Shown: positions 16,470-25,467, counted from the stretch's first letter. The stretch: 64,000 bases of DNA from Maritalea porphyrae (GCF_027213965.1 NZ_JAPWGX010000004.1:62001-126000), one strand, 5' to 3'. Notes: generated by a model from the sequence alone, not told the origin. Numbers and translations: made by a program.

Positions 16470-16605
16470 CCATCAATGTGGCTATTATTGAACGTCACAC
16501 GAACCTGTGCCAACCGCCACAGTTGGAGCAAAATTTGGTTTTGTGTTATGTGCTTGAATGTCGACAATGTGGACAAAGCGACCGTTGCAAAAAAGCGCGA
16601 GACAC

Positions 16606-17904
16606 TCAGTGAAACGCGCCAAAAATTGCGATCAGGAGGTGGTCCATTTCCGAGAATTCCGTCCGCAGGGATGCTGGGTCTCCTCCTGTCTTCATTTTAG
16701 CTAGAAATCGTTTTGTGATATCATCTTTATTTTCCAATGCGCCTTGGTAGAGTTTGATCTGTTTATTCCATGCAGTCCAACGAATAGGATGAAGTCTGCC
16801 CTCGTTATCAGTTAAGGCGTCTTTACCCAAAAACAGCTCTATCGAGCTAGCAGTGCCGTTAACATCCATGCGCCGCGATCCCTCGGGTCCAATTGTTGGG
16901 TATTGTTTGGCAAGCTCAAGTTCGGGCAAAACCATAGTTTTGATATTAGGCGGCAGTGCTTGAATGCGATCTACATAACGTCGTTCCGCCAACCCCGCTG
17001 CATCATTGTCGAATAAAGCAAGAATGGATTGATCCATCCTGACCCCCGCTAGTGCCTTGACCATTTTGGCCAACATAGAGGCACCGCCTTCGATACTAAA
17101 TTCCTGAAAATCTACAAACTGGAATAGATCGGAGAACTCAGGATACATGGCTTGGATGGCTGTCGATAAAATTTCAGTATCAGACTTACCTTCAGTCAGT
17201 ATAAGGACAGGACCGGTAGCGCTAACTATCTCTTGATCTTCGTCTTCAAAGGTATGCAGTCGCAATAGATTTTCGTGAACAGTCAGCTTTGAATCAAATT
17301 CATTGCTATAGGACGTAAGGTCTGTCCAAACGAACTCAGGTTTGAAATACTCCAACTCAAGAGCCAAGCTAGCAAACTTGTCCCTCAAATCGAACTCAAA
17401 CAAACCACGTCGCTCCCAATGATCTAATCCCAATGATTTGGCCCGTTCGATCCAATCTTCAAAGGAAAGACCCCTTAGCGCAGATGTTCTCTGTTTTTCC
17501 TCGGCGTCGGAGACTTCATAGTGTTTTTCAAGCTCCGCGATATGTTTGGGATACTCACGGTCCCAAAGGTTGCGGCAACGCTCGTTAGTATAACCTTGCA
17601 CATGGAGCCTGCGTCGTACATTTTCAGCGGGTGCGAGCAGGTAGACTATTTCGATATCTTCATCATCGTCCCAGTCAAGCATCGTGCTCCGAACAATAGG
17701 GTGTGCAGTTCTAACAGCACGGCGAAACAAGTCACCATTAGCAAAGCAAAGTGTGCAGGCATGCTGCCAGTTTATACGTAGATCACGAAACAGCCTTCCA
17801 TCCAGATATATGTCGTTCTCGTTGCTCAACTTGTCACCCGATTCAGGAAAAATGCTCATGCGCTTCAATAAAAGTCTAATGCTGTTGAAGCGCGAGGTCC
17901 ACAT
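16606..17904 (-). CDS. HEPN/Toprim-domain protein (phage-borne cargo, candidate defence gene)
   Basis: A 432-residue protein. The N-terminal region (residues 1-160) contains DIEIVYLLAPAENVRRRLHV, LRGLSFEDWIERAKSLG and charged helices, the pattern of HEPN/Toprim-associated N-terminal domains. A TOPRIM fold follows: GPVLILTEGKSDTEIL (Glu238) and LALFDNDAAGLAE (Asp299, Asp301). RRAVRTAH (61-68) could be an R-x-H HEPN motif, but this is uncertain. Start 17904 is supported by GGAG. It interrupts the Mor-to-lysis gene order of Mu-like phages and looks like a moron. An anti-phage or abortive-infection role is inference from domain class and position. Confidence 0.75.
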   Translation of the reverse strand: MWTSRFNSIRLLLKRMSIFPESGDKLSNENDIYLDGRLFRDLRINWQHACTLCFANGDLFRRAVRTAHPIVRSTMLDWDDDEDIEIVYLLAPAENVRRRLHVQGYTNERCRNLWDREYPKHIAELEKHYEVSDAEEKQRTSALRGLSFEDWIERAKSLGLDHWERRGLFEFDLRDKFASLALELEYFKPEFVWTDLTSYSNEFDSKLTVHENLLRLHTFEDEDQEIVSATGPVLILTEGKSDTEILSTAIQAMYPEFSDLFQFVDFQEFSIEGGASMLAKMVKALAGVRMDQSILALFDNDAAGLAERRYVDRIQALPPNIKTMVLPELELAKQYPTIGPEGSRRMDVNGTASSIELFLGKDALTDNEGRLHPIRWTAWNKQIKLYQGALENKDDITKRFLAKMKTGGDPASLRTEFSEMDHLLIAIFGAFH

Positions 17905-17988
17905 TGGGCTCCAAACGGTCTTTGGGGAACACGTGTTTTTGGGCGGTTTTGTTGGATGCCTGAGTCAAATACGTGTCGCGTTCCACAG

Positions 17989-18414
17989 CTATTCTGTATC
18001 TGTATTGTTCAGCCAATCGATCAGGTCGATTTGGTTTTCATCGACTTGATGCGGTTTCTTGATGCCATTGTCTGCCATCACCTTGCGCACATATCGTTCA
18101 GTGACATGTACTTCTAACGCAACGTCACGCGGTGATTTACCGCTCTTGACCAGTTTTTTGATAGTGGCGACTTTGTCGGTTAAATCGATTTTGACAGGGA
18201 TATAGAATTTATCGCCCGGAAACGTTGCGATGATGCGGTCTGCGATTTCTCGATCGATGTTCACCAATGGATTGTGAACGCTAAACTGCATTGGAACCTT
18301 GAATTCGATGCCGGGAAGTTTTGCAAATAGTTCTTGGGCTACGTCTTCACCAAGAATGTCCGCGACGTCGGCTAAATCTTCTTTGAAGTGGTGTTCAGGC
18401 ATAGTCCGGTCCAT
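17989..18414 (-). CDS. mor: Mor/C-family transcriptional activator
   Basis: A 141-residue protein with an N-terminal dimerisation part (ADILGEDVAQELFAKLPG) and a C-terminal helix-turn-helix (KVATIKKLVKSGKSPRDVALEVHVTERYVRKVMADNG), the layout of the Mor/C family. In Mu these proteins activate middle and late promoters by binding dyad elements. It is the natural candidate to bind the three CGGAACWGTTCCG palindromes. The exact start is uncertain: TTG 18417, ATG 18414 or ATG 18402; no clear Shine-Dalgarno. Confidence 0.82.
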   Translation of the reverse strand: MDRTMPEHHFKEDLADVADILGEDVAQELFAKLPGIEFKVPMQFSVHNPLVNIDREIADRIIATFPGDKFYIPVKIDLTDKVATIKKLVKSGKSPRDVALEVHVTERYVRKVMADNGIKKPHQVDENQIDLIDWLNNTDTE

Positions 18415-18514
18415 CAAAATGCAGATTGAGATTTAGCGCGTCGCTTGAACACCGGCAGAAACGGCGGTAGGAATGTGCCAGTATTACTTTTTGTGTTTTT
18501 TGGAGCCGTTTATT

Positions 18515-18826
18515 ATGCGATTGCCCATTGTTTGTTTTCTCATATTGTTTGCCACAGCTTCGTTCGCCGAAACTTGGAGAGAAACAGCGATCAACGATGC
18601 GCTCGCCGAACCAAAGGTTCACAGCGCGCAATGGTCCCAAGAAGAAAGCTTTTGGATTGCCGTTGATGATGATGGGACGCGACGTGATGGCTTTGCAGAA
18701 TATACATGTTTGGTGCTGGCACTTGCTGGTAAGCCCCAAGGTGAAATCATCATCGTGACGGTCCTTGACCATAACAGCATGTTGCAAGGCAACTTCAAAG
18801 AGCTCGGTAAAAAGGCCTGTCGCTAG
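18515..18826 (+). CDS. Small exported protein, plus-strand moron inside the prophage
   Basis: A 103-residue protein with a clear Sec signal (MRLPIVCFLILFATASFA, cleaved before ETW). The mature part has two Cys (TCLVLALAG and KKACR) and no recognised domain. The ATG at 18515 has TGGAG 9 bases upstream. It is transcribed against the surrounding phage genes, which suggests lysogenic expression from its own promoter. A minus-strand frame of 146 codons over the same bases is judged a shadow. Function unknown. Confidence 0.7.
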   Translation: MRLPIVCFLILFATASFAETWRETAINDALAEPKVHSAQWSQEESFWIAVDDDGTRRDGFAEYTCLVLALAGKPQGEIIIVTVLDHNSMLQGNFKELGKKACR

Positions 18827-18831
18827 AAGGT

Positions 18832-19221
18832 TCATGCGCGCGCTTCCATCTCTTTGAGCGCTTCGATTAATGGCGACGCCTGTTCAAAGGTTAGGAAATC
18901 GGGATCAGCAATGCCGTTGCGGTTTTTAACAAAAGCACGAAGGGCTTGGCGTGAACCATTTTGGATCACGCCTTTGTTGTAGCAAGACCGCCAAAGTGAA
19001 TGGATCATGCGAACATATGGCTTGTTAGATTTTTGAAAGTTTCCGACTTTTGGCTTCCAACCAAGGCGCTTGAACTCCGTAACGACCAGCTTGAGGTTTT
19101 TTTCGCTCAAGCCTTTTGCGGACCGTTTGCCTGTGATCCGCTCCAGAACATCGCGATAAGCGTCGTCATCTAGACGAAGCTCTTTTTTGGCAATGTGGAT
19201 TTTGGCAAGGGCGGGGTTCAT
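18832..19221 (-). CDS. gemA: GemA-like regulatory protein (Mu gp16 family, DUF1018)
   Basis: A 129-residue protein. The N-terminus IHIAKKELRLDDDAYRDVLERITGKRSAKGLSEKNL and the middle KPYVRMIHSLWRSCYNKGVI are the GemA/gp16 signature. In Mu, GemA influences host gene expression and DNA topology. It lies just before mor in transcription order, as in Mu-like phages. The ATG at 19221 overlaps the HD-domain gene stop. Confidence 0.88.
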   Translation of the reverse strand: MNPALAKIHIAKKELRLDDDAYRDVLERITGKRSAKGLSEKNLKLVVTEFKRLGWKPKVGNFQKSNKPYVRMIHSLWRSCYNKGVIQNGSRQALRAFVKNRNGIADPDFLTFEQASPLIEALKEMEARA

Positions 19222-19856
19222 TGGGGAATGTCCACGAATAACTGGTTAAACATCGCAACAAACATCGCTCTTGCTTTGATGAATATCCAAGGTTCAATTT
19301 CTATTTTGAACGGGCGGGCGGTAATGCCATGTTCAAGCGGATTTCCGGGCATCAGCCAAAGCCATTCAGTTGCCAACATGCGATCGTCAATCGATTTGAC
19401 TAGGCATTGCATTTGCTGATCTGGCGCATCAAGCTCCAACGCGTCATAAATCGTCTTGTCGATGCGCTGCTCTAAATTGGTGACCAAGCCTTCGCGGTTC
19501 AAAATGGATTTAATTGGCTTGCTAATGTCGCCCGTATAAGCCTCATGGAAATCATGTAGAAACACATGTTTGACTAGGACGGGGTTGATGTTTTTTTCAT
19601 CAACCCACTTTTGAGCCATAAGAGCGCAGTTGAACAAATGCTGAGCGACCGAGAGTTTTACTTCGCCGCGCGTTTGACCATCAAATCTTGGTGTAGCAGC
19701 AAGACCGTTGGAAACGTCCCACCAGTCAATGTCGTCAGTTTTCGGGTTTAGATAGTACCAACGCTTGCCCGACGCCATTGTTTTGAATGGGCCGCGATCT
19801 TTGTCGATAGGAGCGGTGTTATGGTCTGAATAGAACTCTCGGATTGAATGTCGCAT
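19218..19856 (-). CDS. HD-domain phosphohydrolase (YfbR/5'-nucleotidase-like)
   Basis: A 212-residue protein from ATG 19856, chosen because GAGG lies 8 bases upstream. HD motif residues are visible: SVAQHLFNCALMAQ (first His), VFLHDFHEAYTGDISKPIK (HD pair), and VKSIDDRMLATEW (last Asp). The layout fits YfbR-like nucleotidases acting on deoxynucleoside monophosphates. In a phage it might alter nucleotide pools; that role is inference. Confidence 0.72.
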   Translation of the reverse strand: MRHSIREFYSDHNTAPIDKDRGPFKTMASGKRWYYLNPKTDDIDWWDVSNGLAATPRFDGQTRGEVKLSVAQHLFNCALMAQKWVDEKNINPVLVKHVFLHDFHEAYTGDISKPIKSILNREGLVTNLEQRIDKTIYDALELDAPDQQMQCLVKSIDDRMLATEWLWLMPGNPLEHGITARPFKIEIEPWIFIKARAMFVAMFNQLFVDIPQ

Positions 19857-19866
19857 CTGTCGGGCC

Positions 19867-20514
19867 TCACACACTGGCGACATCAAGAGAAATCGGATTG
19901 TAGTGTTCCGTTTCTCCAACGCGCTCATAAAGACGGATGTAGCGTTTTGAACCAGTGATCTGAATGCTGTCGGCAATTGCCTTCATGGCCTCTTGCCAAG
20001 GCTCATCTTCAATATCGATCCGGCGAAGGCCCATGATCCGGTCAATGGAAACCTTGCCTTCTTTGTCGACCTGAAAAGCATCATTGACGATGGCTTGAAT
20101 GTTTTTGTTCGCACCTTTCGCCCATTTGTGAATGCATTGGTCGATCATGCTTTTGGCAACCTGCAAGCGTTCATCAAAGGCACGGGTTTCGCCGCGCGCC
20201 ACGATAATTTTGAATTGCCCATCAAAGCTGAACAAGGTCATATTGCCTTTTTTGCCGCCAAACTTGTGATCATATTGGGCGGCGGAAAGAGCGACAAAAT
20301 CTGCGATTTCTTTGAAGGCGTCAGTTTTGAAATCGGAAATTGCGCCGCTCACCTTTTTGGCGCGGCTGGCTAAGTTTTTCACCAACCTGTCGCGATCCTT
20401 GTCAATCTGTTTGACTTTATCAATCGGCCATTCAGCGCCATTGGCATCAAACATGTAGCCTTTGCGCGGCACCGTTTGGTCGTGAGTGGGTTCGGAGGTT
20501 TGAATATTGGTCAT
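19867..20514 (-). CDS. DUF3164 family phage protein
   Basis: A 215-residue protein with the DUF3164 layout: short N-terminal DANGAEWPIDKVKQIDKDRDRLVKNL, a TLFSFDGQFKIIVARGETRAFDERLQVAKSMID core, and IMGLRRIDIEDEPWQEAMKAIADSIQI near the end. This family is conserved in the early region of Mu-like phages (Mu semi-essential region). The biochemical role is unknown. Confidence 0.82.
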   Translation of the reverse strand: MTNIQTSEPTHDQTVPRKGYMFDANGAEWPIDKVKQIDKDRDRLVKNLASRAKKVSGAISDFKTDAFKEIADFVALSAAQYDHKFGGKKGNMTLFSFDGQFKIIVARGETRAFDERLQVAKSMIDQCIHKWAKGANKNIQAIVNDAFQVDKEGKVSIDRIMGLRRIDIEDEPWQEAMKAIADSIQITGSKRYIRLYERVGETEHYNPISLDVASV

Positions 20515-20548
20515 TTTGGGTTCCTAGACTTGGGATTACTGTAAGAGT

Positions 20549-20794
20549 TTAGGCGATGTCGCCATCGTTGTTGGGTACGGGCGTTCTGCGTCTGGCCACA
20601 TGAAGCGGCACAACGTTCCCGTTGAGGTCATTGGGATGTAAGGTGACCACGTTTGGTGTGATCGCCTGTTCAAGCTGTTTGGCGTCGTTGCGACATTGTT
20701 CAAGACGGATTGTCAGTTTTTCCAGTTCGCATGCGTTTAGCTCTGTGCGATCATCCAAAAAATAAAGGATTGAATGCAGGTCGTTACTCAGCAT
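20549..20794 (-). CDS. Small hypothetical phage protein
   Basis: An 81-residue protein starting MLSNDLHSILYFLDDRTELN. AAGGAG is correctly spaced from the ATG at 20794, which overlaps the preceding gene. A central helix with LEKLTIRLEQCRNDAKQLEQAI suggests a coiled coil. No family recognised. Confidence 0.6.
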   Translation of the reverse strand: MLSNDLHSILYFLDDRTELNACELEKLTIRLEQCRNDAKQLEQAITPNVVTLHPNDLNGNVVPLHVARRRTPVPNNDGDIA

Positions 20795-21128
20795 CGGCTT
20801 GCTCCTTAGCTTTTGAATGTTCGCAATTCGCGCAGGCATACCAATGACGCAAAGCTTGTGGGTCACTCATTGGCTGTGGTCGTTCTGCAAAGTTGTTGCA
20901 TTGCTTTTCGCTCAATGCGGTTTGCATGAATGGACAAAAACGCCCATCGGTCAGCGCGCCAATGATGTCGGCTGCAACCCTGTCAGTCTTTGCGGTATAT
21001 TTGCCGGACAAGAGCAGCGAAGCGCTTGTGCGCGATATGCCAATGTCCGCCGCCGCATTTTGGATTGATCCCATCTTGTCGACATGTTGGCGCAAAAGTT
21101 GAAGGTAAAAAGGCTCGTTCATGTCCAT
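20784..21128 (-). CDS. Small HTH DNA-binding phage protein with C-terminal Cys cluster
   Basis: A 114-residue protein. The N-terminal half (LRQHVDKMGSIQNAAADIGISRTSASLLLSGKYTAKTD) is a lambda-repressor-like helix-turn-helix. The C-terminal half has Cys residues in GRFCPFMQ and HWYACANCEHSKAKE, possibly a zinc site. Early-region regulators of this type occur in Mu-like phages. It overlaps both neighbours, so it belongs to the early operon. Confidence 0.68.
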   Translation of the reverse strand: MDMNEPFYLQLLRQHVDKMGSIQNAAADIGISRTSASLLLSGKYTAKTDRVAADIIGALTDGRFCPFMQTALSEKQCNNFAERPQPMSDPQALRHWYACANCEHSKAKEQADAE

Positions 21129-21745
21129 GGCACTTCGCCCCCTTGTCCCTCATTCAAGTTGCGATCAAATAGAACCTTCTTGCCACGTCGCATGGTTGGC
21201 GCATGCGGTCCTGTATTGTTGATCAGGCGATAGCGCTTGAAGCCGTTTGAACCAACGCGGTTTCCTTTTTGTGGAACGGGATAGGCAACAAGGTAACCAG
21301 CTTTTACAAGTGCTTTGACATAGCGTTGCAAATTGTTTTCCGGTTGCTTGTCCTTGTTGGTTGCCGCTGCCATGGTTAGGCTTGGAATGGTGAAAGCATC
21401 GCCCATACGCATGGTGCGCCAAGCACGTTGCCGGATGGTATTTGCAAATGGCTTGCGGATTGTGCAGCTATCTTTTGAGATTGGACCGCTGGTGATCACT
21501 TCACCGTTCATGGTCGCATCTTGACCAAGTTCGGTGAGCCGATAACAACCCAATTCAATCCGTTCCGCATATCCGCGAATGATCAACAAACGCGCCCCGT
21601 CCGAAATCTGACGACGGTTCAAAGCAAGTTCGCTTTCGAGTTGATCAATTGTTTTGCAAGTACCATCGCAAAGATGGCTGAGCATTGTGGTCTGGATTTC
21701 GCCGGGCGCGAGTTGGGTTTGGTTTTGACCTGTTTGATCAATCAT
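21119..21745 (-). CDS. Phage early-region protein with winged-helix-like segments
   Basis: A 208-residue basic protein. QTTMLSHLCDGTCKTIDQLESELALNRRQISDGARLLIIRGYAERIELGCYRLTELG reads as a winged helix. A second one may cover NLQRYVKALVKAGYLVAYPV, followed by a KRYRLINNTGPHAPTMRRGKKVLFD basic tail. Such two-winged-helix proteins appear in Mu-like phage early operons with unknown function. It overlaps the genes on both sides. Confidence 0.62.
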   Translation of the reverse strand: MIDQTGQNQTQLAPGEIQTTMLSHLCDGTCKTIDQLESELALNRRQISDGARLLIIRGYAERIELGCYRLTELGQDATMNGEVITSGPISKDSCTIRKPFANTIRQRAWRTMRMGDAFTIPSLTMAAATNKDKQPENNLQRYVKALVKAGYLVAYPVPQKGNRVGSNGFKRYRLINNTGPHAPTMRRGKKVLFDRNLNEGQGGEVPWT

Positions 21746-22053
21746 GAGGCCACCGCAACTTGACGTGAGTTTGCGTCTTTAAGATCGTCGGCATAAAACC
21801 AGCGGTTACTCAACTCATTGCATTCAAGCCACTTTGCAAGCGCGTTACGCGCTGAATTGTGATCCTCTTCGCCGTAAACGCCCGGCACAAAATAGATGCC
21901 TGTATGGGTGTCATGTCCGGCGCGACCGTGGGTGCGGGTGCGCAAGTCATTGAGGGATTTGTGTTGATCAAAAACGATGGTGCGGGAAGGTAATTGTTCA
22001 GGGCTTTCACAAAGCCCGATTTCGCCGGTGCGGTGGCAATAAGCGTAAGCCAT
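21742..22053 (-). CDS. Hypothetical phage early protein
   Basis: A protein of about 103 residues starting MAYAYCHRTGEIGLCESPE. The ATG at 22053 is chosen over GTG 22059 because GAGG precedes it at 7 bases. It contains GHDTHTGIYFVPGVYGEEDHNSARNALAKWL. I do not recognise a family. It lies between the MuB gene and the winged-helix gene with overlapping ends. Confidence 0.58.
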   Translation of the reverse strand: MAYAYCHRTGEIGLCESPEQLPSRTIVFDQHKSLNDLRTRTHGRAGHDTHTGIYFVPGVYGEEDHNSARNALAKWLECNELSNRWFYADDLKDANSRQVAVAS

Positions 22054-22055
22054 AA

Positions 22056-22823
22056 TCACACCTCATTCGGAACGTGAATGGTGCGTGAGGTGTTGCGGTC
22101 CGCAACAATGGGTTGCCCTGCCATGTCGTGCATGGTCAGTCCGCCTTCTTCTGGCGGGTTTCGCAAACCAAAATTTTCGACCTTGGAAATCGCGTCCAAC
22201 AATTCGCGGTTAAAGCCTTGCGTGATCTTGTGGATGAACTGCAATAAATCGTCATGGACTTGGACTTCGCAAAGTTCATCAAACATTTTGCGCGTGTCTT
22301 CGATTGTTGCCTGTTCAAATTTGACCCGCTGAGAAACACGGCTGGCAACTTGTGGGAACCGTTTCAGATTGTCATTGATGCGGCCCATGCCCACGAGGAT
22401 AGTGGGGATTTCCAGCATGTCCGAAAGATCGCGAATGGTTTCTAAGATTTCGCGCTTGGCTGAGATGTGATCAGCTTCGTCAATCACAAGGCCAAACGTG
22501 CGTTTTTCGTTGCTGGCCATCATAAAACGATGGGTAAGTTCGGCTAGGGCTTTCTTGTATTTGCGTTGTGCAGACCCCGGCACTGGTACCTGTAAAACTT
22601 CCAAGAGTTCACCAAGCATCCAGTTTGGCGTCCATGAACTTTTTGCGCGCAAATAGACACAGTCATTTTGGGCAACCCAATTTTGCAATGTGGTGGTTTT
22701 GCCAAGTCCGGGCAAACCGTCGACAACGATCAAACAGGTTTCGGATGCACCGCGTTCTTCCACAGCGGTGATGGATTTTCGAAAGCGTAAGACATTTGAA
22801 GTCTCGACAAATCGATTTTTCAT
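22056..22823 (-). CDS. MuB-like AAA ATPase, transposition target activator
   Basis: A 255-residue ATPase. Walker A GLPGLGKTT (about 38-46), Walker B FGLVIDEADH, sensor-like ILVGMG, and SRVSQRVKFEQATIEDT are typical of MuB and TniB-like ATPases. It binds target DNA and activates the transposase encoded just upstream. ATG 22823 is preceded by GAAAGG, favouring it over the upstream Met. The N-terminal Mu B helix-turn-helix is missing, as in many alphaproteobacterial Mu-like phages. Confidence 0.87.
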   Translation of the reverse strand: MKNRFVETSNVLRFRKSITAVEERGASETCLIVVDGLPGLGKTTTLQNWVAQNDCVYLRAKSSWTPNWMLGELLEVLQVPVPGSAQRKYKKALAELTHRFMMASNEKRTFGLVIDEADHISAKREILETIRDLSDMLEIPTILVGMGRINDNLKRFPQVASRVSQRVKFEQATIEDTRKMFDELCEVQVHDDLLQFIHKITQGFNRELLDAISKVENFGLRNPPEEGGLTMHDMAGQPIVADRNTSRTIHVPNEV

Positions 22824-22880
22824 AAGTAGCCTTTCTAGGCGCACGGCTTTGAATGGGTCCGTGTTGCGTGATTAAATGTG

Positions 22881-24995
22881 TCAGGCAGCGGCGCGGACAA
22901 CGTCTCGTAAACGGTCCACATCGATGCCTGACATTTTCATGATTTCGAGCCTCGCCTGAGAGTTCAGGCATTTACGCAATACTTCTATTTGGCTACTGGC
23001 CAGACCGTTCGGGTGCTCGATTGCCCAAGCGGCCAATTCTTCATCAGATGCAAAACGCAACGGGCGCACAACTTTCGCGCTTGGGCTGGTTTCGGCTGTA
23101 GGATACTTTGGTTCGTGATCAATGGTTGTTGGCTGCGCATGGCGCGGCTCAACAATGTCCATCGGTTGAATTGAAGGTGCGTCTAACAACGACGCTGGAT
23201 TGAGTTCGGCTTCAACTTCATCATATTTGACATCAAGGCGTTGCTTGCGCGCATTGGCGCGAACTTCTTCGGCTTTGCGCTGCATGGTAAGCGGAACATA
23301 ACGTTGGGCGTTGCCGTTAAACTCAGCAATGCAAATCAGACGTCCGGAGCGTTGTTCACCAGCCACCATTTCAATCTCACGCACCCATACCTTGGATGCA
23401 TCGTGAATGTCATAACCGACCATCACTTGCTTGCCGTTATAGCGCTCAAGTTCCAGTGAGAAATAATCGTTGGTATTGAACTTGATCAGGCCTCGATTTG
23501 CCTTACGCACCTCGTATGATCGGAACAGATCGTCACCCTCATGGGCATGTAATGTGACGGGCTCAAAGCCCTTTTGCACATGCTCGTGCCAAGCGGTGTT
23601 TGGTGAACGCTTAAGCGTCGAATGAATGCGCGAATTATATTCTTCTATCGACTGGTAGCAGTCGGCCATAAACTCAGCCCATGGCTTGAGAAGCCGACTA
23701 GTGCCAAACTCTTTCATGTCGCGTCGTGAACGCTTGTGAACGGATTGGCTGGCTTCCATATCCATTTCGCGGCCAAGGTAGGTTGCATATTGGCGCGCAA
23801 GGGCATTCCATGCGGTTTGATTGAACCGCTCAATGATGCCGCGCGCTTGCGAATTTCGGGGTAGGGAATGGTGCGCCGTGATGCCCAATCTTTCGAGTAA
23901 TCCGGTTAGCGGGTCTTCAAGTTTTTTGTTCTTAAACCCTGCACCACGGTCGGCATAAAAAATGGCTGGAATGCCGTGGGTTTCTATTGACCTTCGGAGC
24001 GCGTCAATTACACCCTCGGCATTCTCAGCCAAGCCAATTGAGAACCCCACACATTTACGCGTCGCAACGTCAATGATTGAAGTAATCTCAGGCTTAAATG
24101 GACCGCCATGGAACGGGTGTTGAACCTCTGCATCAAAGGTCTTTCCATCGGCGGTGTAGATCGTGGTGGGCAGCAGGTCGTCAGTGGTACGCGACACATA
24201 GGCCATACGCGCTTTAAGGGTAAGCGGTCTTTCGCGGCCTTTGTTTTTACTAATGTCATCCATCTGACGAACAAGCCGTGCCACTTGGTCATAGGACGGA
24301 ACAAATCCACCTATGCCAAGTTCGCGCTCAAACTCACGTAGTGCTTCTGAAATGCATGGTTTTTGTGGCCGTGCATAATGGTGTAGGAACCCACCGAACC
24401 AATCCGGTGCAGGTTGTTTCTTTCGTGTTTTAAGTGGTGCGAGTGCAGCAACACCGATTTCGTCACGCGCTGCATACCAGCGGTAAATACTCGTTTTGCT
24501 CAGTTTTGCAGATTGGTTTGCGCGATCATTCGCAATGATAGCGATGTCGTGTGTTATCCCGCATTCAGTTGGCAAAAGTAGGAACGTTTTAATTGCTTGA
24601 AAACGCGACGATCCATCATGTATTTGTCGGGTATCAATTGCCGTTAAAATGGCCGCTCTAGCGTCCATCACTTGGCGCTGACGTGCACTCAATTCTGAGG
24701 TGGTCAAAGCGGCACGTTTTTGATCTTGGAGCGCGCGCGTTTGTGCATGGTCTTTCGCGACAATTTGCTTGCCACTTTCAGCCATGGCGCCAGCTCTTAA
24801 GATTTCTGGCAAAAGCGAAATATGATATTCAAATCCACCGCCACGACCCTTGCGCTTTCGGCACAAATCCGCATTGGAGTTCCACTCTTCGCGTCGCGCC
24901 AAATCCTGCACCCCACGTTTCGTGGTTGGGAAGCCAGAATAGTTTAGCCGTTTGGCCAAATCAGCAATTTCTTGCGCGGAAAGCCAGCTTTGCAT
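22881..24995 (-). CDS. MuA-like transposase
   Basis: A 704-residue DDE transposase. An N-terminal Mu-type DNA-binding domain (WLSAQEIADLAKRLNYSGFPTTKRGVQ...) is followed by helix-turn-helix subdomains (SKTSIYRWYAARDEIG). The catalytic core has Asp283 (TADGKTFDA), Asp349 (FYADRGAGFKN) and Glu389 (NSQARGIIERFN). A Mu_transpos_C beta barrel follows (VRKANRGLIKFNTNDYFS). The C-terminus (about 640-704) probably contacts MuB. The start overlaps the upstream stop (TAATG). Confidence 0.94.
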   Translation of the reverse strand: MQSWLSAQEIADLAKRLNYSGFPTTKRGVQDLARREEWNSNADLCRKRKGRGGGFEYHISLLPEILRAGAMAESGKQIVAKDHAQTRALQDQKRAALTTSELSARQRQVMDARAAILTAIDTRQIHDGSSRFQAIKTFLLLPTECGITHDIAIIANDRANQSAKLSKTSIYRWYAARDEIGVAALAPLKTRKKQPAPDWFGGFLHHYARPQKPCISEALREFERELGIGGFVPSYDQVARLVRQMDDISKNKGRERPLTLKARMAYVSRTTDDLLPTTIYTADGKTFDAEVQHPFHGGPFKPEITSIIDVATRKCVGFSIGLAENAEGVIDALRRSIETHGIPAIFYADRGAGFKNKKLEDPLTGLLERLGITAHHSLPRNSQARGIIERFNQTAWNALARQYATYLGREMDMEASQSVHKRSRRDMKEFGTSRLLKPWAEFMADCYQSIEEYNSRIHSTLKRSPNTAWHEHVQKGFEPVTLHAHEGDDLFRSYEVRKANRGLIKFNTNDYFSLELERYNGKQVMVGYDIHDASKVWVREIEMVAGEQRSGRLICIAEFNGNAQRYVPLTMQRKAEEVRANARKQRLDVKYDEVEAELNPASLLDAPSIQPMDIVEPRHAQPTTIDHEPKYPTAETSPSAKVVRPLRFASDEELAAWAIEHPNGLASSQIEVLRKCLNSQARLEIMKMSGIDVDRLRDVVRAAA

Positions 24996-25462
24996 TACTT
25001 GCCGCCCCCATGCTTTGCACGGAGTGAGCGCACTTCGTTGTCGAGCCGTTCTTGTGCTTTTTCAAGTTGCCATAGGCGAATTACGTCGGCGTACTTTTCC
25101 GGCACAACTACAGTGTTTGAGAATCCGCAAATGAAGCCAAGCAGTTCGGTGCATTTGGTTATTTCGGCCAATGCAATTGTGCGCTCTAATGTGATCTTGT
25201 GATCAGTGCGCGCGGGACTGGCGTAGGAGTTCAACATATTGGTGGTGATCTTCTGGTCGAGATAGTCACTCATGGCCAAAGCAATAGCGTCGCGGTTTAA
25301 CCCATGCTGATCTTGTGCAAAGGTCATTGCAGCAGCGAGGGCGCGCGCGATTTTTACATCAAGTGTGCCGCCTTTAGTGACCTGTTCATCAAACTGATGT
25401 GCAACAGGTCCAGGCGTCCACTCGCGGAACATATCCATTGTTTTGTTATCGCGCCGCACCAT
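24995..25462 (-). CDS. Hypothetical phage protein between ParB-like and transposase genes
   Basis: A 155-residue protein. The middle (VKIARALAAAMTFAQDQHGLNRDAIALAMSDYLDQKITTNMLNSYASPARTDHKI) is helical and looks like a DNA-binding or oligomerisation segment. A charged coiled coil ends the protein (IRLWQLEKAQERLDNEVRSLRAK). The gene is tightly packed with the parB-like and transposase genes, so a role in transposition or its control is plausible. No family recognised. Confidence 0.62.
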   Translation of the reverse strand: MVRRDNKTMDMFREWTPGPVAHQFDEQVTKGGTLDVKIARALAAAMTFAQDQHGLNRDAIALAMSDYLDQKITTNMLNSYASPARTDHKITLERTIALAEITKCTELLGFICGFSNTVVVPEKYADVIRLWQLEKAQERLDNEVRSLRAKHGGGK

Positions 25463-25467
25463 GACGA

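Noticed and set aside
18395-18835. 146-codon minus-strand frame
   Set aside because: It lies antisense to the signal-peptide gene at 18515, which has a better start signal and protein-like sequence; this frame looks like a shadow.
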